A DNA stretch of 64,000 nt from positions 1 through 64,000 of the forward strand of contig PAAT01000054.1 of NCBI GenBank assembly GCA_002698965.1, in the 5' to 3' direction. The notes beneath the pieces were generated by a model, which saw only the letters and a program-made list of their open reading frames with translations, did not search any database and was not told the origin of the DNA. The position numbers and the translations under genes are program-made. The DNA comes from Rhodopirellula sp. GTDB lineage: Bacteria; Planctomycetota; Planctomycetia; Pirellulales; Pirellulaceae. Position 1 is the first letter of the stretch, and each line of letters opens with the position of its first letter. Shown here piece by piece: positions 17,409-25,183 of the stretch.

Positions 17409-19466
17409 ATGTCAGAAACTGCAAATATCGAACAGTTAGCTATTAATACGATTCGAACTCTTTCTATGGACGGTGTTCAAGCAGCCAATAGTGGGCATCC
17501 AGGGACTCCAATGGCGTTAGCGCCGGTTACTTATGTGCTGTGGAATGAGTTTATGAATTATGATCCCGCGGCACCAAACTGGGCTGCGAGAGACAGATTT
17601 GTTTTGTCTTGCGGGCACGCTTCGATGCTACAGTATTCCATCATGCATTTAGCTGGGATCAAAGCAGTGGATGCGGTGGGTAATGTTACCGACCAGCTTT
17701 CAATCACGCTTGATAATATCCGTAATTTTCGTCAGTTACATAGTCCCTGTGCGGGGCATCCGGAATTTGGTGAGGCCGCAGGAATTGAAATGACAACGGG
17801 CCCTTTGGGTCAGGGTGTTGCTACAAGTGTTGGAATGGCGATTGCCGGTAAATGGTACTCAGCTCGTTACGATCGGAACGAGACCTCTTTATTTGGCTTC
17901 GATACTTACGTTATTTGCAGTGACGGCGATTTAATGGAAGGGATTGGCTGTGAAGCGGCATCGGTTGCTGGCCACCTGAAACTTTCCAATCTTTGCTGGA
18001 TTTATGACGACAACAATATCACCATCGAAGGTGAATGCGATCTGGCTTACTCTGAAGACGTGGCCACGAAGTATCAGGGACTGGGCTGGCACACAGTCAC
18101 GGTAGACGATGCTAATGATCTTGACGCTATCCGTGCGGCATTGACGGAATTCAAAAATACAAATGACAAGCCAACTTTGCTCATCCTGAAGAGTGTTATC
18201 GGTTATGGTTCACCGAACAAAGCCAATTCACATGCGGCTCACGGCGCTCCTTTAGGTCTGGATGAAGTAGCTTTGACCAAAGAGTTTTATAACTGGCCAA
18301 CGGGTGAATCGTTCCTCGTGCCAGAAGAGGTTGCTGCTCATTTCGAAAATGGAATTGGGCAGCGCGGTGCGGCCGCTCGCGTTGGATGGGAAACTGATTA
18401 CGAGGCTTATAAAGCAGAGGATCCTGAAGCAGCCTCTCAGTTGGAAACTATTTGGAGTGGTGCCCTTCCGACAGATTGGGAAGAAGGGATTCCAACGTTT
18501 GAAGCCGATGAAAAGGGCATGGCAACACGTGTGTCTTCAGGAAAAGTGTTGAACGCCCTTGCTGAGAAGTTCCCCTGGTTGCTTGGTGGAAGTGCCGACC
18601 TCGCGCCTTCCAATATGACAAATCTTAACTTTGAAGGTGCTGGTGACTTCGGCCCTGAAAACTACGGTGGGCGCAATTTTCATTTTGGCATACGAGAGCA
18701 CTCGATGGCAGCAATCTGTAACGGAATGTCACTTTCCGGATTGCGATCCTATTGTGCCACGTTTTTTGTATTTACTGATTATCTACGTCCGGCACTACGC
18801 TTAAGTTCCATCATGCATCAGGATGTGATTTACATCATGACTCATGATTCGATCGGACTTGGGGAAGACGGTCCAACCCACCAGCCTGTTTCGCATTTGG
18901 CTTCTTGCCGAGCGATTCCCGGCGTAAATGTATTTCGGCCTGCAGATGCCAATGAAGTCGCTGAGGCTTATCGCACGCTGGCAACTGCGCAGAGCCAGCC
19001 ATCGATGCTGGTCCTGACACGCCAGGGGTTGCCAACCTTGTGTCGCAAAGATTACGGGGCTGCCTCTGGTACTTCTCAAGGAGCGTACATCCTCAAGGAT
19101 TCCGAAGATACGCCCCAAGTGATTCTAATGGGGACTGGAAGTGAAGTTCACATTTGTCTGGATGCCCAGAAACAACTTGCTGCTGAAGGCATCGCTGCTC
19201 GTGTAGTAAGCATGCCTTGTTGGGAGCTTTTTGACGCGCAGACAAAAGAATACCGCGAGGCGGTACTGCCACCTGCAGTGACGGCACGGGTTGGTTGTGA
19301 AGCAGGTTTACGTATGGGTTGGGATCGCTACATCGGATCGGAAGGAAAGTTTGTTGGAATGGTAGGATTTGGAGCCTCTGCTCCGGCTGGCGTTCTTTAT
19401 GAACACTTTGGAATTACCGCTGAAAATGTCGTTACACAGGCGAAAGCTGCCATAGCTCGAGAATAA
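17409..19466 (+). CDS. tkt: Transketolase
   Basis: 685 residues, the standard length. The enzyme transfers two-carbon units between sugar phosphates in the non-oxidative pentose phosphate pathway, using thiamine diphosphate. The N-terminal domain shows ANSGHPGTPMALAPV, GPLGQGVATSVGMA and the cofactor motif GDGDLMEGIGCEAASVAGHL with NNITIEG. The pyrimidine-binding domain has GSADLAPSN, FGIREHSMAAICNG and TFFVFTDYLRPALRLSS, followed by HDSIGLGEDGPTHQPVSHL. The C-terminal domain is complete. The plus-strand neighbour is groES 104 nt on, possibly its own unit. Confidence 0.97.
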   Translation: MSETANIEQLAINTIRTLSMDGVQAANSGHPGTPMALAPVTYVLWNEFMNYDPAAPNWAARDRFVLSCGHASMLQYSIMHLAGIKAVDAVGNVTDQLSITLDNIRNFRQLHSPCAGHPEFGEAAGIEMTTGPLGQGVATSVGMAIAGKWYSARYDRNETSLFGFDTYVICSDGDLMEGIGCEAASVAGHLKLSNLCWIYDDNNITIEGECDLAYSEDVATKYQGLGWHTVTVDDANDLDAIRAALTEFKNTNDKPTLLILKSVIGYGSPNKANSHAAHGAPLGLDEVALTKEFYNWPTGESFLVPEEVAAHFENGIGQRGAAARVGWETDYEAYKAEDPEAASQLETIWSGALPTDWEEGIPTFEADEKGMATRVSSGKVLNALAEKFPWLLGGSADLAPSNMTNLNFEGAGDFGPENYGGRNFHFGIREHSMAAICNGMSLSGLRSYCATFFVFTDYLRPALRLSSIMHQDVIYIMTHDSIGLGEDGPTHQPVSHLASCRAIPGVNVFRPADANEVAEAYRTLATAQSQPSMLVLTRQGLPTLCRKDYGAASGTSQGAYILKDSEDTPQVILMGTGSEVHICLDAQKQLAAEGIAARVVSMPCWELFDAQTKEYREAVLPPAVTARVGCEAGLRMGWDRYIGSEGKFVGMVGFGASAPAGVLYEHFGITAENVVTQAKAAIARE

Positions 19467-19570
19467 TTATCGAGGAACTATCCCTGCAAACGGTTGCACG
19501 TGAATGATAAGCGTTGCAGAATAGCGATATTGAATTATCTGATTTTAAGTCTAACTGAAGGCTATATTTC

Positions 19571-19858
19571 ATGAACGTTGTGCCGCTTGGCGACAAGGTT
19601 GTAGTGAAACGAGTCGAGGCTGAAGAAGTAACAGCCGGAGGCATCGTGCTTCCTGACTCTGCAAAACAGAAACCTCAACAGGGACGAGTACTGTCCATTG
19701 GAGACGGCGTGTTGCTTCCGGACGGAAGTCGTTCAGCTCCTGAGGTAAACGAAGGTGACCGTGTTTTATTCAGTTCTTTTGCTGGAACAGAAATACAGGT
19801 CATGGATGAAGAGTTGTTGATTATGTCGGTCAACGATGTTCTGGCAGTGCTGGATTAG
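19571..19858 (+). CDS. groES: Co-chaperonin GroES, without adjacent groEL
   Basis: 95 residues, the normal length. GroES caps the GroEL cage in the cytoplasm. PLGDKVVVKRVEAEEVTAGGIVLPDSA is the start of the family signature and the mobile loop (about residues 18-33) is intact. The end (DEELLIMSVNDVLAVLD) is typical. No groEL follows: the next gene is an unrelated exported protein. No CIRCE-like element is visible in the 104-bp upstream gap. Confidence 0.95.
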   Translation: MNVVPLGDKVVVKRVEAEEVTAGGIVLPDSAKQKPQQGRVLSIGDGVLLPDGSRSAPEVNEGDRVLFSSFAGTEIQVMDEELLIMSVNDVLAVLD

Positions 19859-20053
19859 TCACTGGCGGCGTTCATTCACTTTGTTCCTATCTAATCAGCG
19901 TTTGGTGAAGGTTGCTGCTTGCCCAGTTTAACACTTTGCTTGCGTATAATTTCCTGCGCGCGTTATGTTGAGATATAATGAGGAATATGCAAACGGTATC
20001 GTTACGGGCAAATTTTTTAAGTTGATGCGATAACCGGGAGAGAGGAGAGACGA

Positions 20054-21169
20054 ATGAAAATTCTTAAACAAATGGTGGTTGTAATTGCATGTTTGGGAAT
20101 GCTCGCACCTTTGCAACTAATGGCTGCTGGCTTGAGCGATAAAGATCAACAGGCCATTGAGCAGATGGTAAATCGGGCGGTTCAGTATCTGCGAATGACT
20201 GGGCAGTCCGATGACGGTTCATTCTCAAAAGAAGCTAGTCCGGCCATTACTTCACTGGTAACGGCAGCCTTAATTAAGAGTGGCCGACCTGTAGAAGATC
20301 CCATGGTTGCTAAAGCTCTGAAGTTCATTGAAGGCTATGTACGTAAAGACGGTGGAATCCATCAGGATGGTTCGTTGTATCGAAATTATGAAACCTGCCT
20401 TGCGATTTTGGCTTTGGCGGAAGCCAATAAAGATGGGCGTTATGATAAGGCAATCGCAAATGCAAATAACTTTGTTCGTGGTATTCAGGTTGGAGCAGAT
20501 GGCAAAGTGGCGAAGAGTTCGCCTGAGTGGGGGGGGCAGGGCTATGGAAAGCATAAACGCCCAGACTTAAGTAACACGTCCTTTTTCATTGATGCTTTGG
20601 TGGCAAGTGGAGCATCTGAAGATGATGCCGCGATTCAGGCTGCATTGGTATTCGTATCGCGGACGCAGAATCTGGAATCAGAACACAATACAACGGAGTT
20701 TGCCACGAAGATTGAAGATGGTGGATTTTATTACACTCCCGCAGCTGGCGGAACAAGTCAGGCAGGTAAAACGGCCAATGGTGGTCTACGCAGCTACGCT
20801 TCTATGACCTACGCAGGATTGAAAAGCATGGTCTATGCGGGCGTTGATAAAGATGACCAACGTGTCAAAGCAGCGATGTCCTGGATTAAGAAACACTATG
20901 ACCTTTCTGAAAACCCCGGGATGGGAGCTGAAGGCCATTTCTATTATCTCCATACTTTTGCCAAGACATTAAAAGCCTTGGGAGTGGACGAAGTGGAAGA
21001 TGCTAAAGGAAAAACGCACAACTGGCGCTCGGAGCTCATTTCTGAGTTAGCTCGTCGACAGAAACGCAATGGATCGTGGATAAACACTAAGAGTACTCGT
21101 TGGCTGGAGGCAGACGAAAATCTGGTAACAGGTTATCTTCTGTTGTCGTTGTCGTATTGCACCGATTAG
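20054..21169 (+). CDS. Exported prenyltransferase/squalene-oxidase-repeat protein
   Basis: 371 residues with signal peptide (MKILKQMVVVIACLGML...LMAAG). The body is a series of helical-hairpin repeats of the terpenoid cyclase/prenyltransferase alpha-alpha type: GSFSKEASPAITSLVTAALIKSG, GGIHQDGSLYRNYETCLAILAL, and YASMTYAGLKSMVYAG. I do not see an intact DxDD catalytic motif of the cyclases, so a binding role is more likely than cyclisation. The final motif WLEADENLVTGYLLLSLSYC resembles the family ending. A good Shine-Dalgarno (AGAGGAGAG) precedes the start. Homologues are common in planctomycetes, function unassigned. Confidence 0.82.
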   Translation: MKILKQMVVVIACLGMLAPLQLMAAGLSDKDQQAIEQMVNRAVQYLRMTGQSDDGSFSKEASPAITSLVTAALIKSGRPVEDPMVAKALKFIEGYVRKDGGIHQDGSLYRNYETCLAILALAEANKDGRYDKAIANANNFVRGIQVGADGKVAKSSPEWGGQGYGKHKRPDLSNTSFFIDALVASGASEDDAAIQAALVFVSRTQNLESEHNTTEFATKIEDGGFYYTPAAGGTSQAGKTANGGLRSYASMTYAGLKSMVYAGVDKDDQRVKAAMSWIKKHYDLSENPGMGAEGHFYYLHTFAKTLKALGVDEVEDAKGKTHNWRSELISELARRQKRNGSWINTKSTRWLEADENLVTGYLLLSLSYCTD

Positions 21170-21244
21170 TTGGCTTTCAGAGCCAGTGGTCATATAACAT
21201 CCGAGCCGACGCGTGCTTGTAAATAGGAAGGTTTCTGTCCGAGT

Positions 21245-22402
21245 ATGTCTAAGTATATTACGCGTTATGGATCAATGCGTTTGCTCGGCGTATTGGCCAC
21301 TCGAAGTGAAGATCAATATGCCCGTGGCGATCGGGTTGTCGTCAGAACCAATCGCGGCTTGGAGACAGGTGAGGTTCTGCGTGAAGCTAGCGAGAACGCC
21401 ATCAAACAGATGAAGAATCCTTCGAGTGGTCAAATCCTCCGAAGGATGTCTCTAGACGATAGTGCTGAGCTTAAGCGTCTGCAGGACCAGCAGAAGGATT
21501 ACTTTAAGCGTAGCCAGCAAATTGTATCCAGACTTGAACTAAAGATGGAGCTGGCTGAAGTTGAGAAGTTGTTTGGTGGCGAACGTCTCATCATTTATTA
21601 CATTTCGGAAGATCGAGTCGACTTTCGTGAACTGGTCAAAGAGCTGGCAGCCGAGTTTCAGATGCGAATTGAAATGCGTCAGATTGGTGTACGCGATGAA
21701 GCGAAGTTACTTGCTGATTATGGTGATTGCGGAAAACCTGTCTGTTGTAACACGCATTTGGTGCAGATGCCGCCGGTATCGATGAAAATGGCGAAACTTC
21801 AAAAGGCTACCCTTGATCCCACAAAGATTTCGGGACGCTGTGGCAGGCTCAAATGTTGTCTGCGATACGAATATGACACGTACGTGTCTTTGAAAGAAGA
21901 TTTGCCTCGTGCTGGTACCGAAGTGATCACGAGTTCCGGCAGAGGGAAAATACTGAACCAGGAGATTCTCAGCCAGCAACTATTAGTGGAATTAGAAAGC
22001 GGTCGTCGGCTCATGCTACACGTATCTGAAATCTTGACGACTCTCGATCGCAAATCGCCTGATTACGAAGAGCAGGTTGCTGAGGGACAGCGTTTGCTCG
22101 CATCTGCTAAGGCTGACGAAATTGAGATAGCTCTCGATAACTTGACGCCGGATGAGAAGACGGGTGATCTTTTAGAAGATGACAAAAGTCGTCGTGGTAA
22201 AGGCAAGAGACGTCGACGCCGCCGGAATCCCAAAGGACAAAGAAAATCTCAGCAAGGGTCGTCAGAGTCCGGAGCCGAGGATAAAAAGAATACTTCGGGT
22301 GGCCCGCACGCCAGCGGAAAAAAGAAAAAGAGAAGACGTCGCCGAAGACGGCGTAGTGATAACCAACCAAACCAGAATCCTGAAGGTGGTAAATCAACAT
22401 GA
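21245..22402 (+). CDS. ricT: PSP1/RicT-family protein with basic C-terminal tail
   Basis: 385 residues. The N-terminal 220 residues match the PSP1/RicT family: RGDRVVVRTNRGLETGEV near the start and the cysteine clusters DCGKPVCC and GRCGRLKCCLRYEYD (Cys 162, 167, 168, 199, 204, 205). In Bacillus, RicT forms an iron-sulfur complex with RicA/RicF that supports RNase Y and RNA maturation; whether that holds here is unknown. The last 90 residues are strongly basic and repetitive (RRGKGKRRRRRRNPKGQRKS, KKKKRRRRRRRR), probably disordered and RNA-binding. The stop codon overlaps the next start. Confidence 0.88.
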   Translation: MSKYITRYGSMRLLGVLATRSEDQYARGDRVVVRTNRGLETGEVLREASENAIKQMKNPSSGQILRRMSLDDSAELKRLQDQQKDYFKRSQQIVSRLELKMELAEVEKLFGGERLIIYYISEDRVDFRELVKELAAEFQMRIEMRQIGVRDEAKLLADYGDCGKPVCCNTHLVQMPPVSMKMAKLQKATLDPTKISGRCGRLKCCLRYEYDTYVSLKEDLPRAGTEVITSSGRGKILNQEILSQQLLVELESGRRLMLHVSEILTTLDRKSPDYEEQVAEGQRLLASAKADEIEIALDNLTPDEKTGDLLEDDKSRRGKGKRRRRRRNPKGQRKSQQGSSESGAEDKKNTSGGPHASGKKKKRRRRRRRRSDNQPNQNPEGGKST

Positions 22403-22845
22403 TGAGTGAGTTTTCACACCCGTTGCTGGATTTGTTAGCAAAGGACACTCGATATCAAGCGGAAGCGTACGAATTCATTCGTAATGCCTTAAATTATGCA
22501 CACGATGAACTGGGATTGGGGCAAATTGATCAGCAAGTACTGGCAGCTGCCATGGAAGCAGATGGTGATATTCCTGATGACGCTCATCTTACGGGGCAAC
22601 AACTTTGTGAAGCGATTCGTCAGTACAGCATTTTGCAGTTCGGTTTTATGGCTAAAACAGTGCTCAATAACTGGGGCCTTAAAGAGACACTTGATTTTGG
22701 AGAAGTCGTTTATAATTTGATCGATATCGGTATGATGCGGAAATCAAATTCGGATTCCAAAGATGACTTTGCCGGTGTCTATGATTTTGATAATGTCTTT
22801 GTCAGGGACTTTGATATCCATAGTAAAGATGACCTGGTCATTTAG
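22399..22845 (+). CDS. Minf_1886-family protein
   Basis: 148 residues, starting inside the last codons of ricT (4-nt overlap ATGA; a second ATG follows at 22402). The segments ALNYAHDELGLGQ, HLTGQQLCEAIRQYSILQFG and MAKTVLNNWGLKETLDFGEVVYNLI fit the Minf_1886 family, widespread in Planctomycetes and Verrucomicrobia and of unknown function. It is soluble, with a low-complexity C-terminus rich in Asp and Ser. Translational coupling to ricT suggests that the two proteins act together. Confidence 0.87.
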   Translation: MMSEFSHPLLDLLAKDTRYQAEAYEFIRNALNYAHDELGLGQIDQQVLAAAMEADGDIPDDAHLTGQQLCEAIRQYSILQFGFMAKTVLNNWGLKETLDFGEVVYNLIDIGMMRKSNSDSKDDFAGVYDFDNVFVRDFDIHSKDDLVI

Positions 22846-22883
22846 GCCATTACCAATGGTGACTTTGGTCGGGAAGCACATTC

Positions 22884-23021
22884 ATGACGAAAAAAGAAGA
22901 AACCAAAACGGATTTCGTCGCTCCGGTCGTTTCTAAACCTAATCCACTTCTACTCAAGATTGCGATCGGATTGTTTGTTGCCTGGATTGGGATTTTATTC
23001 TGGATTATTAGACGTTCATAA
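22884..23021 (+). CDS. Small single-pass membrane protein, 45 residues
   Basis: ATG at 22884 to TAA at 23019-23021. The N-terminus is charged (MTKKEETKTDF), followed by NPLLLK and one strong hydrophobic helix (IAIGLFVAWIGILFWII), ending in RRS. The positive-inside pattern suits a single-span inner-membrane peptide with a short basic tail. GGGAAG lies about 10 nt upstream. It follows the Minf_1886 gene by 38 nt on the same strand and probably belongs to that operon. No family recognised. It is short, so a chance frame is possible, but charge and hydrophobicity argue for it. Confidence 0.6.
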   Translation: MTKKEETKTDFVAPVVSKPNPLLLKIAIGLFVAWIGILFWIIRRS

Positions 23022-23114
23022 CACGACGTGTTCTTGAATTTTCTGCTTGTTAAGCGAATAATTTCATGCGTTGCGTTAATCCGTCTAGAGAGAGGCTGAT
23101 ACGGGAGAGCTCCG

Positions 23115-24095
23115 ATGGAGGCTCAGAAAGATGCCTATCCCAGTGTGTTTTTATCGCTAACAGATGTTGATCTGCCAGTTGATTTCACTAATGACTATAC
23201 CAAGTATTCTGACTTCAAGCCGTTAGCTAAAGGCGGCAAGGCTATTTTACAGACCTGCATGGATAATGCACTTGGGCGTATCGTTGTGCATAAGTCTATT
23301 CATACCCATATGCAGGACAACGTTCGTGAACGTCGTCGGTTTATGCGGGAAGCCAAGATCTCGGCTCAGCTTCAACACCCTAACACGATTCCAGTTTATG
23401 AAATTGGTAGAGACCCGGAGGGTAACTTGTATTTCACCATGAAGCGAATTGCGGGACTCAACCTTTATCAGATTATGGATCGTCTCAAGTGGGACTTTCC
23501 GGGTGTGCAGGAAGATTACAGTTTGGACAGATTACTCGAAATTTTGTTGCAAGCTTGCTATGCTTTGGCCAATGCTCATGCTCATGGAGTGATCCATCGC
23601 GATTTGAAACCTGAGAATATTCTAGTAGGCCAATATGGTGAGGTGTCGTTAGTGGATTGGGGGGTCGCAAAGGTTTGGGGAATGCCCAATGAAGACAGGA
23701 CATTAGAGCAGCGGGAGCGTGCTGAAAGTATCACCGCAACTGGACAACGTCCAGGGACGCCTCTTTATATGTCCCCTGAGCAAATCATCGGGAATTACTA
23801 TGTCGATAATCGCACAGATGTTTGGGCGATCGGAGTAATGCTATACGAATTACTTTGCCTCGAGGTTCCATTCAAAGGCCGGACGGTACATCAGACGTTC
23901 GATCAGATCATTCACGAAAAGCCTGCTCTCCCCAGCTACAGGCAACGCAACGACTTCAAGCGGGTGATCCCTTCGGAGTTAGAAGCAATAGCGATGCGAG
24001 CGATGTCAAAGAAGCCGGCAGATCGTCAATCAGGCGTTCGTGAAGTCATTGAACAGATTCGATCTTTTAGGAACAACAAGCTATTGATATCCTGA
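23115..24095 (+). CDS. Ser/Thr protein kinase
   Basis: 326 residues, kinase domain only, no membrane segment. The VAIK-type lysine lies in IVVHKSI, the catalytic loop is HRDLKPEN at about 161-168, and the metal-binding motif is DWG at 181 instead of DFG, a common variant in planctomycete kinases. PGTPLYMSPEQ and DVWAIGVMLYELL are the activation and F-helix elements. The glycine loop is weak (KGGKAILQ instead of GxGxxG), so ATP binding may differ. Its nearest partners are the upstream Minf_1886/TM pair. It ends before a bidirectional terminator. Confidence 0.92.
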   Translation: MEAQKDAYPSVFLSLTDVDLPVDFTNDYTKYSDFKPLAKGGKAILQTCMDNALGRIVVHKSIHTHMQDNVRERRRFMREAKISAQLQHPNTIPVYEIGRDPEGNLYFTMKRIAGLNLYQIMDRLKWDFPGVQEDYSLDRLLEILLQACYALANAHAHGVIHRDLKPENILVGQYGEVSLVDWGVAKVWGMPNEDRTLEQRERAESITATGQRPGTPLYMSPEQIIGNYYVDNRTDVWAIGVMLYELLCLEVPFKGRTVHQTFDQIIHEKPALPSYRQRNDFKRVIPSELEAIAMRAMSKKPADRQSGVREVIEQIRSFRNNKLLIS

Positions 24096-24117
24096 AGATA
24101 CAAAGATAACGACATAA

Positions 24118-24148
24118 AAAAATCCCGGCATGGATGGCCGGGATTTTT
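24118..24148. terminator. Bidirectional terminator after the kinase
   Basis: AAAAATCCCGGC (24118-24129) pairs with GCCGGGATTTTT (24137-24148) around ATGGATG. It lies between convergent genes ending at 24095 and 24168, with T-runs for both strands. Confidence 0.9.
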
Positions 24149-24167
24149 CTGTTTTGTAAGAGTCCAC

Positions 24168-24989
24168 TTACTGATTGGAAAGTGACTCGATTTTGTCTAC
24201 TTGGCTTGGACGTAGTTTAGCTCGGTGGGAAGCGACCTTCGCGTATTGCATTCCCAGTCGAACCTGATTGGGATGGAAGTAGCGATCGACGGTTCCATTG
24301 AGGTGCCGCGCACCAATTTTGTGAACCAATTCTGGCCAGCTGAGTCCATCAGTGAAATGCCATGCTGCTGCCTGAGCAGCACTTTGATTCATCTGTCCTG
24401 TTCCGAGCATTCGGCAGAGTTCGATCACTTCCGGCTTCTTAGTGAATGACTCGATGGGCACAATATCGTATTTGACTCGGGGGTTTGGTTCTTTCTTCCC
24501 GTGTTCGAGGCACACGGTCATCACTTTGAATTTGCGAACTTTACCGGGTTCAATGTTCTGGAAGCCGCCCATACCGCCGCCGCCCATGCCCATGCCGCCG
24601 CCACCGCCCATGCCCATGCCGCCGCCCATGCCTTGCATACCGCCGCCGCCCATACCCATGCCGCCGCCCATGCCCATGCCGCCGCCCATACCCATGCCGC
24701 CCATTTGGCCTAGCATAGGTACGCCAGCGAATGCTTCAGGCAATCGTACTTTAAGGCCATTCTTCGTCTTGTTGCGGACGATCACGTTGGCGGATTTGCT
24801 ATTACGCGGAATGAACATGACGTCGATGTCGCCGCGTTTCTTGGCTTCAAAGAAATCGACAAAATCCTGCTTGGTTACTGGAGAATCGCTGTCAGTTCGG
24901 TTGGCAGCATTAATGGCGATTGGTAATCCGATCGCATTTGCAGCGAGACCGAATAAAGCAACTCGACGTTTGATTTGAGCCTTGGACAT
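24168..24989 (-). CDS. Exported protein with Gly/Met-rich repeat region
   Basis: 273 residues from the ATG at 24989, chosen over 25040 because AGAGGAAATC lies about 8 nt upstream and a basic-hydrophobic signal (KRRVALFGLAANAIGLPIAINAA) starts here. Residues about 30-92 carry a mixed fold. A stretch of Gly and Met (MGMGGG repeats) spans about 95-142. The C-terminal domain has CLEHGKKEPNPRVKYDIVPI and SAAQAAAWHFTDGLSWPEL, which I cannot place in a named family. The protein is likely periplasmic; the Met-rich segment may bind metal or act as a flexible linker, but no evidence decides it. Confidence 0.78.
   Translation of the reverse strand: MSKAQIKRRVALFGLAANAIGLPIAINAANRTDSDSPVTKQDFVDFFEAKKRGDIDVMFIPRNSKSANVIVRNKTKNGLKVRLPEAFAGVPMLGQMGGMGMGGGMGMGGGMGMGGGGMQGMGGGMGMGGGGGMGMGGGGMGGFQNIEPGKVRKFKVMTVCLEHGKKEPNPRVKYDIVPIESFTKKPEVIELCRMLGTGQMNQSAAQAAAWHFTDGLSWPELVHKIGARHLNGTVDRYFHPNQVRLGMQYAKVASHRAKLRPSQVDKIESLSNQ
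24565..24704 (-). repeat. Gly/Met-rich simple-sequence repeat
   Basis: On the plus strand the segment alternates GCCGCCGCCCAT and ATGCCCAT units, coding for MGMGGG and MGGGG on the minus strand. It is in frame with the exported protein. The antisense frame reads as a Pro-rich peptide and is an artefact of the same repeat. Confidence 0.85.
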
Positions 24990-25183
24990 GTTCCGATTTC
25001 CTCTTGAGTTTCGATAGGCAAAAAGGGCGAGCCTATTCATTAGGCCTGTTAACGGGCCTGCGCGTTAAAGGTGACGTATTTTATCCCTGTTTATTCTACG
25101 CAGTTTTAGTGTGCGCGAGCATAAAACGGGTTGTTTTAGTTTTAATCGCCCATATAAAGGCGGGCAAAATAGCCTTATTAGAA

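Noticed and set aside
19467-19570. CIRCE element before groES
   Set aside because: No TTAGCACTC-N9-GAGTGCTAA-like sequence is present.
23655-23663. DWG motif as a sign of a pseudokinase
   Set aside because: DWG is common in planctomycete kinases with intact catalytic loops; the Asp is retained.
24442-24978. Pro-rich plus-strand frame of 178 codons
   Set aside because: It is the antisense of the Gly/Met-rich repeat; the minus-strand frame has the signal peptide and ribosome site.
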